Below are positions 18,299 to 26,972 of a DNA stretch of 61,236 nt, in pieces. Source of the DNA: an uncultured Bacteroidales bacterium (GTDB lineage Bacteria; Bacteroidota; Bacteroidia; Bacteroidales; UBA932). Every line of letters starts with the position of its first letter. Within the stretch, counting starts at the first letter, position 1. The stretch spans positions 1-61,236 of the forward strand of contig CALVAC010000021.1 in NCBI GenBank assembly GCA_944325435.1, given 5' to 3'. A program made the position numbers and the translations under genes. A model generated the notes under the pieces. That model was not told the origin of the DNA and made no database searches. It was given only the letters and a program-made list of their open reading frames with translations.

Positions 18299-19069
18299 AT
18301 GTATATGGGAAAAGATACGAAGCAGCGGCTGAAATCATTGAAAAAATGGCTTGTCCCGGAAATCAGATACAGGCTGGAAGGCCGGTCAGGGGGGGCCATT
18401 GACTATAGGCATGTCCCTGTCGTGATAAACAACTTCAACAGATTGACCATGCTGCTTAAACTTATAGATAGTCTTGAGAGCAGAGGTTATGACAATCTCT
18501 ATATAATAGACAATGCATCGTCATATCCTCCGCTGATGGACTGGTATCGTCATTGCAAATATCCGGTCTTTATGCTGAACAGGAATGTCGGACATCTTGC
18601 GGTATGGGAGACCGGCCTTTATAAAATGTTCACCGATACATATTTTGTATATACGGATGCAGATATGGAAATCAGTCCGGAATGCCCGGATGATTTCATG
18701 GAATATTTCATAAGACTGTTGAGAAGGTATCCGAAAGCGTTGAAATGCGGATTTGCTATCAGAATAGATGATCTGCCTGACTCATTCGATAATAAGCAGC
18801 AAGTGATAGAATGGGAAAGCCAGTTCTGGGAACATGAACTTGAACCGGATGTGTACAATGCTCCGATAGATACGACTTTTGCGGTGTATAAGCCATTTTT
18901 CAAAGGCGAAACCGTAGATTTCAACGACTTGTATATCCGTTCCGGATTTCCGTATACCATAAGGCATCTGCCTTGGTATGCAGATAGCGATAACCTTTCA
19001 GATGAGGACAGGTATTATCTGTCACACATAAGGACAAGTACCCACTGGTCAGAGAAAGAGAAAAAATAA
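18299..19069 (+). CDS. GT-A fold glycosyltransferase
   Basis: 256 residues (or 254 from the second ATG at 18305). VPVVINNFNRLTMLLKLIDS, NLYIIDNASSYPPL and YFVYTDADMEISPEC give the strand-turn pattern and a D-A-D metal motif of GT-A enzymes. The NRNVGHLAVWETGL block resembles the acceptor-facing loop of small bacterial transferases. It is shorter than typical GT2 proteins and has no membrane helix. A TAACTTTG box overlaps the stop of the previous gene (18275-18282), which may be an internal promoter, although no -33 element is visible. Specific family not assigned. Confidence 0.8.
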   Translation: MYMGKDTKQRLKSLKKWLVPEIRYRLEGRSGGAIDYRHVPVVINNFNRLTMLLKLIDSLESRGYDNLYIIDNASSYPPLMDWYRHCKYPVFMLNRNVGHLAVWETGLYKMFTDTYFVYTDADMEISPECPDDFMEYFIRLLRRYPKALKCGFAIRIDDLPDSFDNKQQVIEWESQFWEHELEPDVYNAPIDTTFAVYKPFFKGETVDFNDLYIRSGFPYTIRHLPWYADSDNLSDEDRYYLSHIRTSTHWSEKEKK

Positions 19070-19077
19070 CATTCAGT

Positions 19078-19959
19078 ATGATATCGGTAATCGTATGTTC
19101 TATATCTCCGGAAAATCTGGACAGGACCAAAAGCAATATTGATGCGACTATAGGCGTGGAGCACGAACTGATAGCGTATGACAATGCTGTGTCGAAATGG
19201 CCTATAGCCAAAGTGTACAATTACTGCGCGGACAAGGCAAAATATGATTTCCTCCTTTTTGTCCATGAAGATGTCATATTCCATACGCAGGATTGGGGGA
19301 AGATAATATCAGCAAAACTTGCGGAACCGGATTGCGGCGTTATCGGTTTTGCAGGAGCCAGGATAAAGACAAAGGCATATTCCGGCTGGAATCCGACGAC
19401 CGGAGATTTCGAGATATCGAATTATGGATATGTCGACCCGAGATCCCGGGCACAAAGATTTTGCCGGCGGGGTCAGTTTATGGAAGACGGATATGGACAG
19501 GTGATTACCGTGGATGGCTTGGCAATGTTTGTCAGGAAATCCGTTTGGGAAAAATATCCCTTTGATGAGAGGATGCTGACTGGTTTTCATTGTTATGATG
19601 TCGATTTTTCTCTTGAACTCGCCAGACATTACAGGAATTATGTCTGCGGTGTGATGAGACTTGTGCATTTGAGCAACGGGAATTTCGGCAGAGAATGGTT
19701 GCAGAGTACAGTGTATATGCATGACAATAAATGGAATTCTTTTCTTCCTATGTCAATTGTAGATATGTCGGAACAGGAAATGCACAACGTGGAACGGAGG
19801 GCTCTGTACGGTTTTATGAAAACTGCATGTATGGGACATGTAGACTATGGGATTAAAGATATAATGTCTTGGGATATAAGTTTCAAAGACAAGTTATACG
19901 TGATGATTAAATATCTTAATTTTGTCAGGCTGTATCACAGACGTATGCGCGGGATGTGA
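19078..19959 (+). CDS. Glycosyltransferase, Glyco_tranf_2_5 (StrF-like) type
   Basis: 293 residues. MISVIVCSISPENLDRTK with LLFVHEDVIF (the H-E-D metal/substrate loop), then VIGFAGARIKTKAYSGWN, TVDGLAMFVRKSVWEKYPF and GFHCYDVDFSLEL, fits the PF13712-type GT-A family found in bacterial polysaccharide loci. Cytoplasmic, with no signal or TM. It is separated by only 8 nt from the previous gene. The donor sugar is unknown. Confidence 0.85.
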   Translation: MISVIVCSISPENLDRTKSNIDATIGVEHELIAYDNAVSKWPIAKVYNYCADKAKYDFLLFVHEDVIFHTQDWGKIISAKLAEPDCGVIGFAGARIKTKAYSGWNPTTGDFEISNYGYVDPRSRAQRFCRRGQFMEDGYGQVITVDGLAMFVRKSVWEKYPFDERMLTGFHCYDVDFSLELARHYRNYVCGVMRLVHLSNGNFGREWLQSTVYMHDNKWNSFLPMSIVDMSEQEMHNVERRALYGFMKTACMGHVDYGIKDIMSWDISFKDKLYVMIKYLNFVRLYHRRMRGM

Positions 19960-20024
19960 CTGCGGACCTGGCAGCAGGCTGATATCCGGTTGTAAGATCT
20001 TGTTTTATCTTTATAATATATTTT

Positions 20025-20891
20025 ATGGTTGTGGACAGAAGACGGGCAGACAATATGGGTCGTGGAGGGATGATGGCTGCCGTATGCGCATGTGCGAGGG
20101 ATGAGGGTCTGTATATAGGGGAGTGGGTGGACTATCATCTGTCTCTGGGGTTTGACCTTGTGATAATCTATGACAACAATGTTCCCGGGGATGATTCTCT
20201 GTACGGGATACTCGCTTCCCATATCAAGGATGGCCGTGTGGAAATTGTCGACTACAGGGGCAGGGTGAATTTCCAGGTGAAGGCATACAATGACTGCCTT
20301 GAACGGCACAGGGATGATATCGGCTGGATAGCATTCATCGATGTAGATGAATTCGTGACATTTGCAGAGGATTCCGGATATGCTACAATAGGGCAATATC
20401 TTGAAGATGCCGAAAAATCCGGTACGGATGTGATATATGTCAACTGGATGCTGTTCGGAGACAGCGGCAAGGTACGGTATGAGCCTGCCCCTGTGACAGA
20501 AAGGTTCACAGAACCGGCAGAAAAGGATTACGAAGCAAATGCACATGTCAAGTCGATAGTATCGACATCTGCGAAGGTCAGGTTCAGGCGCAATCCTCAT
20601 AATGTGGGCAGAAAGTGCAGCATACACCGTGCAAGGATTACAGATGACTGTTTCGTCCCGGTAGAAAAGAACCGTCCGCGGAAAAGTATTTCATACGGCA
20701 AGTTGTATTTGAGACATTATGTGACCAAGACCATAGAGGAGTATATTGTACAGAAGACGAGGCGGGGTGCGGCTGACTGCAATGAAAAGAAAAAATATTC
20801 GATCTATACCCTTGACCGTTTCTATATGTTCAATGAGCGTACCCCTGAAAAAGACCTCGTGGCGGCAGATCTGTTAAAGGATATAATGTGA
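20025..20891 (+). CDS. GT92 / Glyco_tranf_2_4-type glycosyltransferase
   Basis: 288 residues from 20025; internal ATGs at 20055, 20070 and 20073 are alternatives, and the conserved domain starts at MAAVCACARDEGLYIGEW. Other family features are HLSLGFDLVIIYDNN and WIAFIDVDEFVTF, with the D-V-D metal site, then a basic C-terminus with the LRHYVTKTIEEY motif seen in DUF23/GT92-like and PF13704 proteins. Relatives add galactose or other hexoses. It is the last plus-strand gene of the glycosyltransferase group, meeting the minus-strand group head-on 26 nt later. Confidence 0.85.
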   Translation: MVVDRRRADNMGRGGMMAAVCACARDEGLYIGEWVDYHLSLGFDLVIIYDNNVPGDDSLYGILASHIKDGRVEIVDYRGRVNFQVKAYNDCLERHRDDIGWIAFIDVDEFVTFAEDSGYATIGQYLEDAEKSGTDVIYVNWMLFGDSGKVRYEPAPVTERFTEPAEKDYEANAHVKSIVSTSAKVRFRRNPHNVGRKCSIHRARITDDCFVPVEKNRPRKSISYGKLYLRHYVTKTIEEYIVQKTRRGAADCNEKKKYSIYTLDRFYMFNERTPEKDLVAADLLKDIM

Positions 20892-20917
20892 AACCCGTAA
20901 TGGAGGGGTTGGGAAGA

Positions 20918-21772
20918 TCACTGCTTGGAGGCATTCATTTTTTTGTACAGATAGCGGAAATATCTGGAGCATGCATCCATTCCGGAGCAGGAAGTGAGCC
21001 AGGACCAGTAGCCCGGGCCGTTCAGTCGGTCGATGTCCGATATGATGGCTGATGTCAGTGTGCTGTTGCCTGCCTTTCCCAGGACACGTCGGATCTGTCT
21101 GCCGAGCGAACCTCCGTGCCTGGTGAATGCCGATTTCTTGATGAAAGGCAGTCCCTGTCTGTATAGGGATTCCACTGCATTGTATATCCTTTTCCCTTTG
21201 ATGTGGAACAGACCGTCACAGCTGTATCCTTCTGCTCCGAACAGTCTGGTCAGTCCTGTCTCGTACAGGTTGCATACGGCATCTTTGTCTTTCTGTGCAG
21301 TGACACCTGAAATGAACCTGTCGAATCCGGCCGACAAGAACACATCCCTGTGCATCCCGATGAACCATGACTGCAGATGCGGATGGCTGCCGTGCGGATT
21401 CAGCACCAGTCCGAAAGCATCGGTCCCGAGATCCTCCATTTTCGTAAGGTAGGGCCCTATATCCATCAACGGTCCGAATACGGAGTCGTTCACAAGATAG
21501 CAGACATCATACGTATCCAGAATCCCGCTTTCTTTTGCCCATAGGTATGACCGTCTGTATGAGCCGAAATCGTATTCTCCATGCCTTACGGCAGCTGCAT
21601 GAAGCACTGTCCCCGTGAGTCTGTCAACCATATCCTGAGGGCAGTCGCTGTCCATTGTCAGCACGATATCCCCGTGGACGGACAGGGCCTGCAGGTAATA
21701 CAGGAGAGTCGGTCCGACAATTCCCTGGCTGTCGTATCCGGCAAAGAGGAAGAGTCTTTTCATTCGTCTCAT
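20918..21772 (-). CDS. RgpF-like rhamnan-synthesis-F family glycosyltransferase
   Basis: 284 residues. LFLFAGYDSQGIVGPTLLYY followed by EYDFGSYRRSYLWA and CYLVNDSVFGPL is the rhamnan synthesis protein F (PF05045) pattern: an aspartate after a glycine-rich turn, then a substrate loop with N-D-S. The SWFIGMHRDVF segment is also typical. RgpF proteins extend rhamnose-glucose polysaccharides in streptococci; other members act on varied deoxy-sugars. It is the last gene of the minus-strand operon, with a 4-nt overlap to the Caps_synth gene upstream. Confidence 0.85.
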   Translation of the reverse strand: MRRMKRLFLFAGYDSQGIVGPTLLYYLQALSVHGDIVLTMDSDCPQDMVDRLTGTVLHAAAVRHGEYDFGSYRRSYLWAKESGILDTYDVCYLVNDSVFGPLMDIGPYLTKMEDLGTDAFGLVLNPHGSHPHLQSWFIGMHRDVFLSAGFDRFISGVTAQKDKDAVCNLYETGLTRLFGAEGYSCDGLFHIKGKRIYNAVESLYRQGLPFIKKSAFTRHGGSLGRQIRRVLGKAGNSTLTSAIISDIDRLNGPGYWSWLTSCSGMDACSRYFRYLYKKMNASKQ

Positions 21773-22680
21773 TTGTACATTTTCTGCATTATATCCGAGA
21801 AACTGCCGGTCGCAGGCTGTCTTGCAGAACCGGATTTGTATTCTGTCTTCTGGAAGAACGCTCCGGCGGTCACCCTGTCATACGTCTCCCGGTCAAACGG
21901 CCGGTCGCGGTATTCCAGCCATAGGGCGTGTGTCGGGTCCTGCTCCATATGCGGCATCCTGTCGAAACGCCCTTTTGCCTGCGGATTGTTGAGAACTGCC
22001 ATCTTGAAAAGCAGCTGGTGGACAAAATAGTCTATTGCACTGTTCTCCGCCGCCCAGTATGCGGAGATTGCTTCTCTCCATACCTTGACAAGGAGATCCC
22101 CTTTCCTTGACCTGAAGAAACAGTTCTGTACAAAGGCATACGAGCCTTTCAGGGTATTTCCTCCAAGGTAGATGAAGAAATCCTCATCCGTTATCCACCG
22201 TGGTATCGGGGAGGTCACGAAACACGTGGCATCCAGCCAGATGCCGCCGTAGCGGTACAGGAGTTCAACCCTGCATATATCTGCAAAATGTGCCGGTCTG
22301 ATTTTTCCTGACTTCCATTTGTCCATGATATATCCGGGGAGCGAAATCCATTCAGAGATAGATTTTTCATCGAGCACGACAAGTTCCTGCGTGCAGTTGT
22401 GCCTGATGCTTTTCAGGCTTGCCTGTACAATCCCGGGTGCATTCTTTTCGCCCTGGAGCCAGATTGAGAAAATCCGTTCCTGCCCGGAAGCCTCTTTCTC
22501 CGTAATGTCTTCCCGGATGTCTGCAATGAATGGGGCATAGCGTTCAAGGTATCTGCTGACAGCCTTTTCTGTCACGGCACCTCTCGCGTCCCTCCTTTCC
22601 TGATGTGATCTCCACGGCCAGTTGAGTATATGTCCGTAAAGAATGATCTCAGCCCTGGTCTTTATTCTCGAGAAATTCAT
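21769..22680 (-). CDS. Capsular-polysaccharide-synthesis type glycosyltransferase (GT32-like)
   Basis: 303 residues. ERIFSIWLQGEKNAPGIVQA opens the domain, ADICRVELLYRYGGIWLDAT carries the DxD-like loop of the GT32/PF05704 (Caps_synth) family, and NCFFRSRKGDLL follows. These are cytoplasmic inverting or retaining GT-A enzymes for surface polysaccharide. It overlaps both neighbours by 4 nt, so the order RgpF-like, Caps_synth, RgpF-like is tightly coupled. Confidence 0.88.
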   Translation of the reverse strand: MNFSRIKTRAEIILYGHILNWPWRSHQERRDARGAVTEKAVSRYLERYAPFIADIREDITEKEASGQERIFSIWLQGEKNAPGIVQASLKSIRHNCTQELVVLDEKSISEWISLPGYIMDKWKSGKIRPAHFADICRVELLYRYGGIWLDATCFVTSPIPRWITDEDFFIYLGGNTLKGSYAFVQNCFFRSRKGDLLVKVWREAISAYWAAENSAIDYFVHQLLFKMAVLNNPQAKGRFDRMPHMEQDPTHALWLEYRDRPFDRETYDRVTAGAFFQKTEYKSGSARQPATGSFSDIMQKMYK

Positions 22681-23534
22681 TTTAGCCTGAACCTGAATCC
22701 GAACAATGTCAATATCTTTATCCTGTCCTCTCCATATCTGCGGATAGAGAAGATTTTCTGTAGGACTGGCTGGACGAAATATGCTACTGCAATGTAGATG
22801 GATTTCGGCCAGTCAATGATTATCGGCTTTACCTTATAGCCTGCTGCATTGACGACCATGGTAAGTATCCGTTCGTAGACATGCGCCATTGAGCCTGTAG
22901 AATGGGTGCGGGGCAGGTCCGGAAATGTGTCTATGTTTACGATATTGTCATTCTGGAACAGCTTGTATGGCCCGCTTCTGGCGATAAACATTGTCCCCGC
23001 GCAGAATTTTTTGTTCGTGACCGTCAGTCCCAGCCGTTTCAGTTCGCTGTCAAGTCTGGACATGTCTTCTTTGAGGCCATCGGAAATTTTCTTGTAAAGC
23101 AGATGGCTGCACATAAGTCCGACATCAGGGTATCTGTCGAAATTGTCTAACAGTTTCCGGAAAATGTCTTTACTTTTCAGCAAAGGGTCGACAAGTTCGT
23201 TACGCCATGTATAATATTTGAGATTCAGTCCGTTGATCCTGTTTGCAGGAGTGTTGCTGTTCTTGGTATGCAGCTTGAGGATATAGTCGTACCGGTCCAG
23301 GTCTACGGACTTCAGCACATCGATGAACGGCCAGACATCATAGCCCCGGTTCTCTACCTTTATGATATGTACATCCGGCTTGAATCCTTGCAGTTTTGAT
23401 TCGGTCTCCCTGTCAAGTTCATTCATAGTGGCATACAGATCCCATTCGCAGCCGCAGATGTTCGACATCTTGCCGATGAAATAGTCGGTCTGGTCGTGGT
23501 AATATATGTGCAGGTGGACGAGTACTTTTTTCAT
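22677..23534 (-). CDS. Second RgpF-like glycosyltransferase
   Basis: 285 residues. VLVHLHIYYHDQTDYFIGKM, then VENRGYDVWPFIDVL and YILKLHTKNS, is a textbook PF05045 arrangement, clearer than in the downstream paralogue. The KLHTK block is usually taken as acceptor binding. Only about the first 240 residues align with the family idea; the basic C-terminus (KIFSIRRYGEDRIKIL) may contact membrane or partner proteins. Two RgpF-like genes flanking one Caps_synth gene suggests alternating additions in one repeat. Substrates unknown. Confidence 0.87.
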   Translation of the reverse strand: MKKVLVHLHIYYHDQTDYFIGKMSNICGCEWDLYATMNELDRETESKLQGFKPDVHIIKVENRGYDVWPFIDVLKSVDLDRYDYILKLHTKNSNTPANRINGLNLKYYTWRNELVDPLLKSKDIFRKLLDNFDRYPDVGLMCSHLLYKKISDGLKEDMSRLDSELKRLGLTVTNKKFCAGTMFIARSGPYKLFQNDNIVNIDTFPDLPRTHSTGSMAHVYERILTMVVNAAGYKVKPIIIDWPKSIYIAVAYFVQPVLQKIFSIRRYGEDRIKILTLFGFRFRLK

Positions 23535-23564
23535 GTGGATATGTGTTTTCTGTCCCGTGGGCCG

Positions 23565-24458
23565 TCAGTCCTTTTCAACAGTCAGTTTCTTCCAGATCCT
23601 GTCGATGATTCCGCTGTCGACAGTCTCATCGAATTTGCGGGCCCAGAAGTGTGGGACGCTCATCAGCAGATCCCAGTCGTTCATACGGAATGTCCACGGA
23701 TGCCGGATGCTTTCGCCCCTTGTCCAGTCTATGAACCTCATATTGCTTTCATTGACCAGATGTTCTTCTATCTCTTCCTTGACATAAAGCTTTTCCCTGA
23801 AAGGGGAGTTCCATACAAGTGTCGCCAGAAAGATTTCATCGCAGGTGTTTGTATGGCGGAACACTTTTTCAAGCCAGTCTTCTCTGGATATGACATATCT
23901 TGCAAGTTCATCCGTGATGCTGAACCATTGCGATGCGAAACGGAAGTCCACATCCCTGTTGATCTTGTATCCTACAGCCATCTGAAGCCCCTTGAAGATG
24001 TTGTTGGCAAGATTGGTCAGGAAGTACCCTGCGCCTTCGGGGAAAATCGTGTAGTAGTGGAATCTGGAAAATGTCGTCTTCTTGAATTTCCAGTAGTTGA
24101 TGAATTCCGTGCCGCTGTGGCTGTCAAAGAAACTGTGTATCGTGTCCTGGTCCTTGATGGGCAGGTCCATACCCGAGAGCAGGTGATAGTAGTCGTATTT
24201 CCCGGCAGATGTGGCCGCTTTCAGCAGTGCCAGCTCTGCCCTCATAATGCTGACCCCTCCCCAGTTCACGCGGATTCTCGGAGAGATGAATGTCAGGGCT
24301 GAATGCCTGCATGTCCCGGTCCAGCCGTGAGGGTCGAATTCCGCCTTGCTGTCCACATGTATGAAGATGTCATTCCGCTCATCGTCCAGGAGTTCCACAA
24401 GCTTTTTCAACTGGGAAAAGTTCCTGTGCGCGAGAATCAGATATGCATGCCTTTTCAT
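23565..24458 (-). CDS. Core-2/I-branching enzyme family glycosyltransferase (GT14-like)
   Basis: 297 residues from the ATG at 24458 (MKRHAYLILAHRNFSQL); an upstream in-frame start is less likely because the promoter lies there. AYLILAHRN, DIFIHVDSKAEFD, VNWGGVSIMRAELALL and YYHLLSGMDLPI define PF02485. In animals this family makes beta-1,6-GlcNAc branches; bacterial members, often in Bacteroidales surface-glycan loci, are poorly characterised, some acting as xylosyl- or GlcNAc-transferases. First gene of the minus operon, divergent from the acyltransferase gene. Confidence 0.9.
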   Translation of the reverse strand: MKRHAYLILAHRNFSQLKKLVELLDDERNDIFIHVDSKAEFDPHGWTGTCRHSALTFISPRIRVNWGGVSIMRAELALLKAATSAGKYDYYHLLSGMDLPIKDQDTIHSFFDSHSGTEFINYWKFKKTTFSRFHYYTIFPEGAGYFLTNLANNIFKGLQMAVGYKINRDVDFRFASQWFSITDELARYVISREDWLEKVFRHTNTCDEIFLATLVWNSPFREKLYVKEEIEEHLVNESNMRFIDWTRGESIRHPWTFRMNDWDLLMSVPHFWARKFDETVDSGIIDRIWKKLTVEKD

Positions 24459-24486
24459 GATAAAAACGGGTCTTGACATATTTCCG

Positions 24487-24517
24487 CAAATTTACAATTT
24501 TATGGAATTATCTGAAA
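24487..24517 (-). promoter_or_regulatory. Promoter of the minus-strand glycosyltransferase operon
   Basis: On the minus strand TTTC (24517-24514), a 19-nt spacer, then TAAATTTG (24494-24487), a match to TTTG / TAnnTTTG with one mismatch, 28 nt before the start codon. Confidence 0.65.
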
Positions 24518-24535
24518 GAATATCGGAAAAAACGG

Positions 24536-24543
24536 TATCTTTG
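24536..24543 (+). promoter_or_regulatory. -7 box for the LpxL-like gene
   Basis: TATCTTTG, a perfect Bacteroidota -7 element, 28 nt before the ATG at 24572. It supports that start over a longer in-frame one that would place the promoter inside the coding region. It is divergent from the promoter at 24487-24517. Confidence 0.6.
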
Positions 24544-24571
24544 TCAGGTTTATGAATGGTATGCAACTCCG

Positions 24572-25528
24572 ATGGACAGTGTAAAGATAAGGGCAGATAT
24601 AGTCAGAGGGCTGATTTCTCTGGTCGGGAAACTTCCGCTCAAGGTTCTCTACGGGCTTGGCGATGCGGCAGCATGGTTCATGCGCAGCGTCATGGACTAC
24701 AGGAAAGGGGTGGTGTACACGAATATCGCGAGGGCGTTCCCGACGAAGACATACGAGGAGGTGGACAGCATAGCGAAGCAATATTACAGGAGAATGGGAG
24801 AGCTCGCGGCCGAGACCATCTGGTTCGGAGGATGCAACGGGAAGAAGGGCGGAAAGAGGTTGAGAAAGCAGCATATCTACGAGTATGTCAATCCGGAAGT
24901 GCTCATAGAGGCCAACAGGGAGAGGGGAGTGATGGCGATGAAGTCACATTGCGGCAACTGGGAGCTTCTGGGCGGATTCTATGAATATTCATACGGTCTG
25001 GATTTGCATGAATACATTGACCGGAACAATTTCTATGTGGCATACAGGGCGATGTACAGCAAGGTCTCGGACAGGGTCTTCTATGAGAATCGCCGGGCTC
25101 CGCTGCCGGACTATCAGGGGCTTGTGGAGGACACGAAGTTCCTCCGCCACGCTGTGGCTCACCGCAAGGACAGACCTGTCTATGTCCTGAATGCTGACCA
25201 GTATCCTTATCTTGCCTGCCATTATGTGGGCAGGTTCCTCAGCCAGCCTACGGATGGGATGCTCGGAGGGTTCGCGATGGCTGCTAAGCTCGGGTTCGCT
25301 GTCCTCTATATGCGTGAGGAGAGGGTCAGCAGGGGACATTACCGCCTGACATTTGAGGTGATAACCGGGAATGCCGCAGGACAGGATCCTGAAATGCTGA
25401 TGCGAAAGTACTACGACCTCCTGGAGGCAGATATCCGCAAGGATCCGGTCAACTGGCTGTGGAGTCACAAGAGATGGCACTATGATGCCATCAATCCGGA
25501 GATTAAGGCCGAGCTGGAGGCAAAATAG
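24572..25528 (+). CDS. lpxL: LpxL/HtrB-family lipid A acyltransferase
   Basis: 318 residues from the ATG at 24572. The membrane-association N-terminus (GLISLVGKLPLKVLYGLGDA) is followed by the acyltransferase signature SHCGNWELLGG, the H-x4-E dyad at about residue 130, then the D-Q-Y-P block (VLNADQYPYLACHYVGRFL) and a C-terminal WLWSHKRWHYD that strongly marks LpxL/HtrB proteins. The enzyme adds a secondary fatty acid to lipid A or a related lipid on the cytoplasmic face. Its place beside ten glycosyltransferase genes hints that the glycan they build is part of LPS or LOS. Aminolipid acylation is an alternative. Confidence 0.88.
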   Translation: MDSVKIRADIVRGLISLVGKLPLKVLYGLGDAAAWFMRSVMDYRKGVVYTNIARAFPTKTYEEVDSIAKQYYRRMGELAAETIWFGGCNGKKGGKRLRKQHIYEYVNPEVLIEANRERGVMAMKSHCGNWELLGGFYEYSYGLDLHEYIDRNNFYVAYRAMYSKVSDRVFYENRRAPLPDYQGLVEDTKFLRHAVAHRKDRPVYVLNADQYPYLACHYVGRFLSQPTDGMLGGFAMAAKLGFAVLYMREERVSRGHYRLTFEVITGNAAGQDPEMLMRKYYDLLEADIRKDPVNWLWSHKRWHYDAINPEIKAELEAK

Positions 25529-25556
25529 GTTGTGCTGCGGAAGGCCGTGCCGCCTG

Positions 25557-26972
25557 CTATGTCGCGGATCCGGCGGCAGACTGTCCCGCCAGATATCCGG
25601 TGGAGAAGGCTATGTGCAGGTTGTATCCTCCTGTATCACCATCCAGATCAAGAATTTCACCGGCAAAATACAGCCCGGGTATCTTCTTGCATTCGAGTGT
25701 CCTGGGAGATATTTCAGAGGAGCAGATGCCTCCTGCCGTGACTACGCATCTTTCGTAGCCGACATATCCGGCAATGTCCATTCTCCAGTTTTTCAGGGCT
25801 GAAGCCAGCTTTGTATGGTCGAGGCCAGGATTGTATAGCAGGAATCCCCGTATGAGGTCTCTCGGAAGCAGTTTCCCGAGGAGGACAGCGAGACGCTCGC
25901 TGCTGGTCTTTCCTGTGCTTCTCCTGTCATTCCCTATCTCCCTCCAAAGTGCTTCTATGCGTTTCGCGAGCACATCCTGGTTCACTGCCGGTTTCAGGTC
26001 GATGACAATATGGACTCTGGCTCCGTTGGAGATGGCGTTCACGCATTTCCTGCTGACCTTGAATCCTGCCGGACCTTCAAGCCCTCCATCGGTGAAGTCT
26101 ATGTCTCCCGTTTCTTCGCAGAGAATGCCATCTCCTGCGTAGACAGACAGCCCGATGTTTTTGAGCTGGACTCCGTTGAGCGCTTTTCCTTTGGCAGACA
26201 TGGGAATGCTGCGGTCGATATGTCCTTTGAGCGGCCGCTTGGCAGGGTGGTGTGGTCCGTGATCCGGAGTTCCGGGTGCGGCAGCCGCTTTGTATCCTGC
26301 CGGAACGATTGCCGTGAGGGATGGGAAAGTCGGGCTTGTCCGGATGCTCCATTCTTCTGCCCATCCCAGCCCATCTCCTGTGGAGCCGCTTGCGGGATAT
26401 GACAGCCCTCCTGTGGATACAATCAGTTTCCTGCATCCGTAGATGCTTCCATCCGAACACTGTATCCGGAATCTGGCACGGCTGTCCATATCCTGCAAAC
26501 CGGCCTTGTCGGAGCCGCAGAGGTCTTCTGCACTGCACTGCACGGCCGTACGGACATCTGCCGCCTCCTTGCCGCAGAGGATTTCCGCACCTGCCTGTCT
26601 GGCCATCCGGACGAGGGTGTCCACGACATCCGCCGACCTGTAGGATGCAGGGAATGCCCTGTCACCTCTTTCCACCACCGAATCCAGACCGGCCTGTCTG
26701 AACATTTCCGAAAGACTTTCGGGCGGGAGATTGTAGAATGCGGATTTCAGCAGTCCTGCTTTCGGATGGATATGGGCGGAAAAGTCGGACCATGGTTTGA
26801 CATTGGTGAAATTGCACCGTCCTTTCCCGGTAATAATTATCTTCCTGCCAGGACGGGGCATCTTTTCGAGTATCAGTATGCCGTCTGCGCAATGTGTCGC
26901 GGTCCCTGCTCCGACAGCGGCCATAAGCCCCGCGGCTCCGCCTCCTATTATTATTATGTCTCTGTATATCAT
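25557..26972 (-). CDS. HI0933-family NAD(P)/FAD-dependent oxidoreductase
   Basis: 471 residues. The N-terminal DIIIIGGGAAGLMAAVGAG is the FAD-binding Rossmann loop, GRKIIITGKGRCNFTN and STGGLSYPASGSTGDG are diagnostic of the HI0933/YhiN family, and the C-terminal GLYFAGEILDLDGDTGGYNL closes the FAD site. The length is longer than the usual 400-420 because of a low-similarity insertion (about residues 225-270, Gly/Pro/His-rich). Physiological substrate unknown; relatives have been linked to flavin-dependent reductions of small molecules. Its ATG overlaps the tail of the rhuM remnant. Confidence 0.9.
   Translation of the reverse strand: MIYRDIIIIGGGAAGLMAAVGAGTATHCADGILILEKMPRPGRKIIITGKGRCNFTNVKPWSDFSAHIHPKAGLLKSAFYNLPPESLSEMFRQAGLDSVVERGDRAFPASYRSADVVDTLVRMARQAGAEILCGKEAADVRTAVQCSAEDLCGSDKAGLQDMDSRARFRIQCSDGSIYGCRKLIVSTGGLSYPASGSTGDGLGWAEEWSIRTSPTFPSLTAIVPAGYKAAAAPGTPDHGPHHPAKRPLKGHIDRSIPMSAKGKALNGVQLKNIGLSVYAGDGILCEETGDIDFTDGGLEGPAGFKVSRKCVNAISNGARVHIVIDLKPAVNQDVLAKRIEALWREIGNDRRSTGKTSSERLAVLLGKLLPRDLIRGFLLYNPGLDHTKLASALKNWRMDIAGYVGYERCVVTAGGICSSEISPRTLECKKIPGLYFAGEILDLDGDTGGYNLHIAFSTGYLAGQSAAGSAT

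Noticed and set aside
20892..20910. Possible terminator between the convergent glycosyltransferase operons (AACCC/GGGTT)
   Set aside because: The stem is only five base pairs and no T tract follows on either strand.
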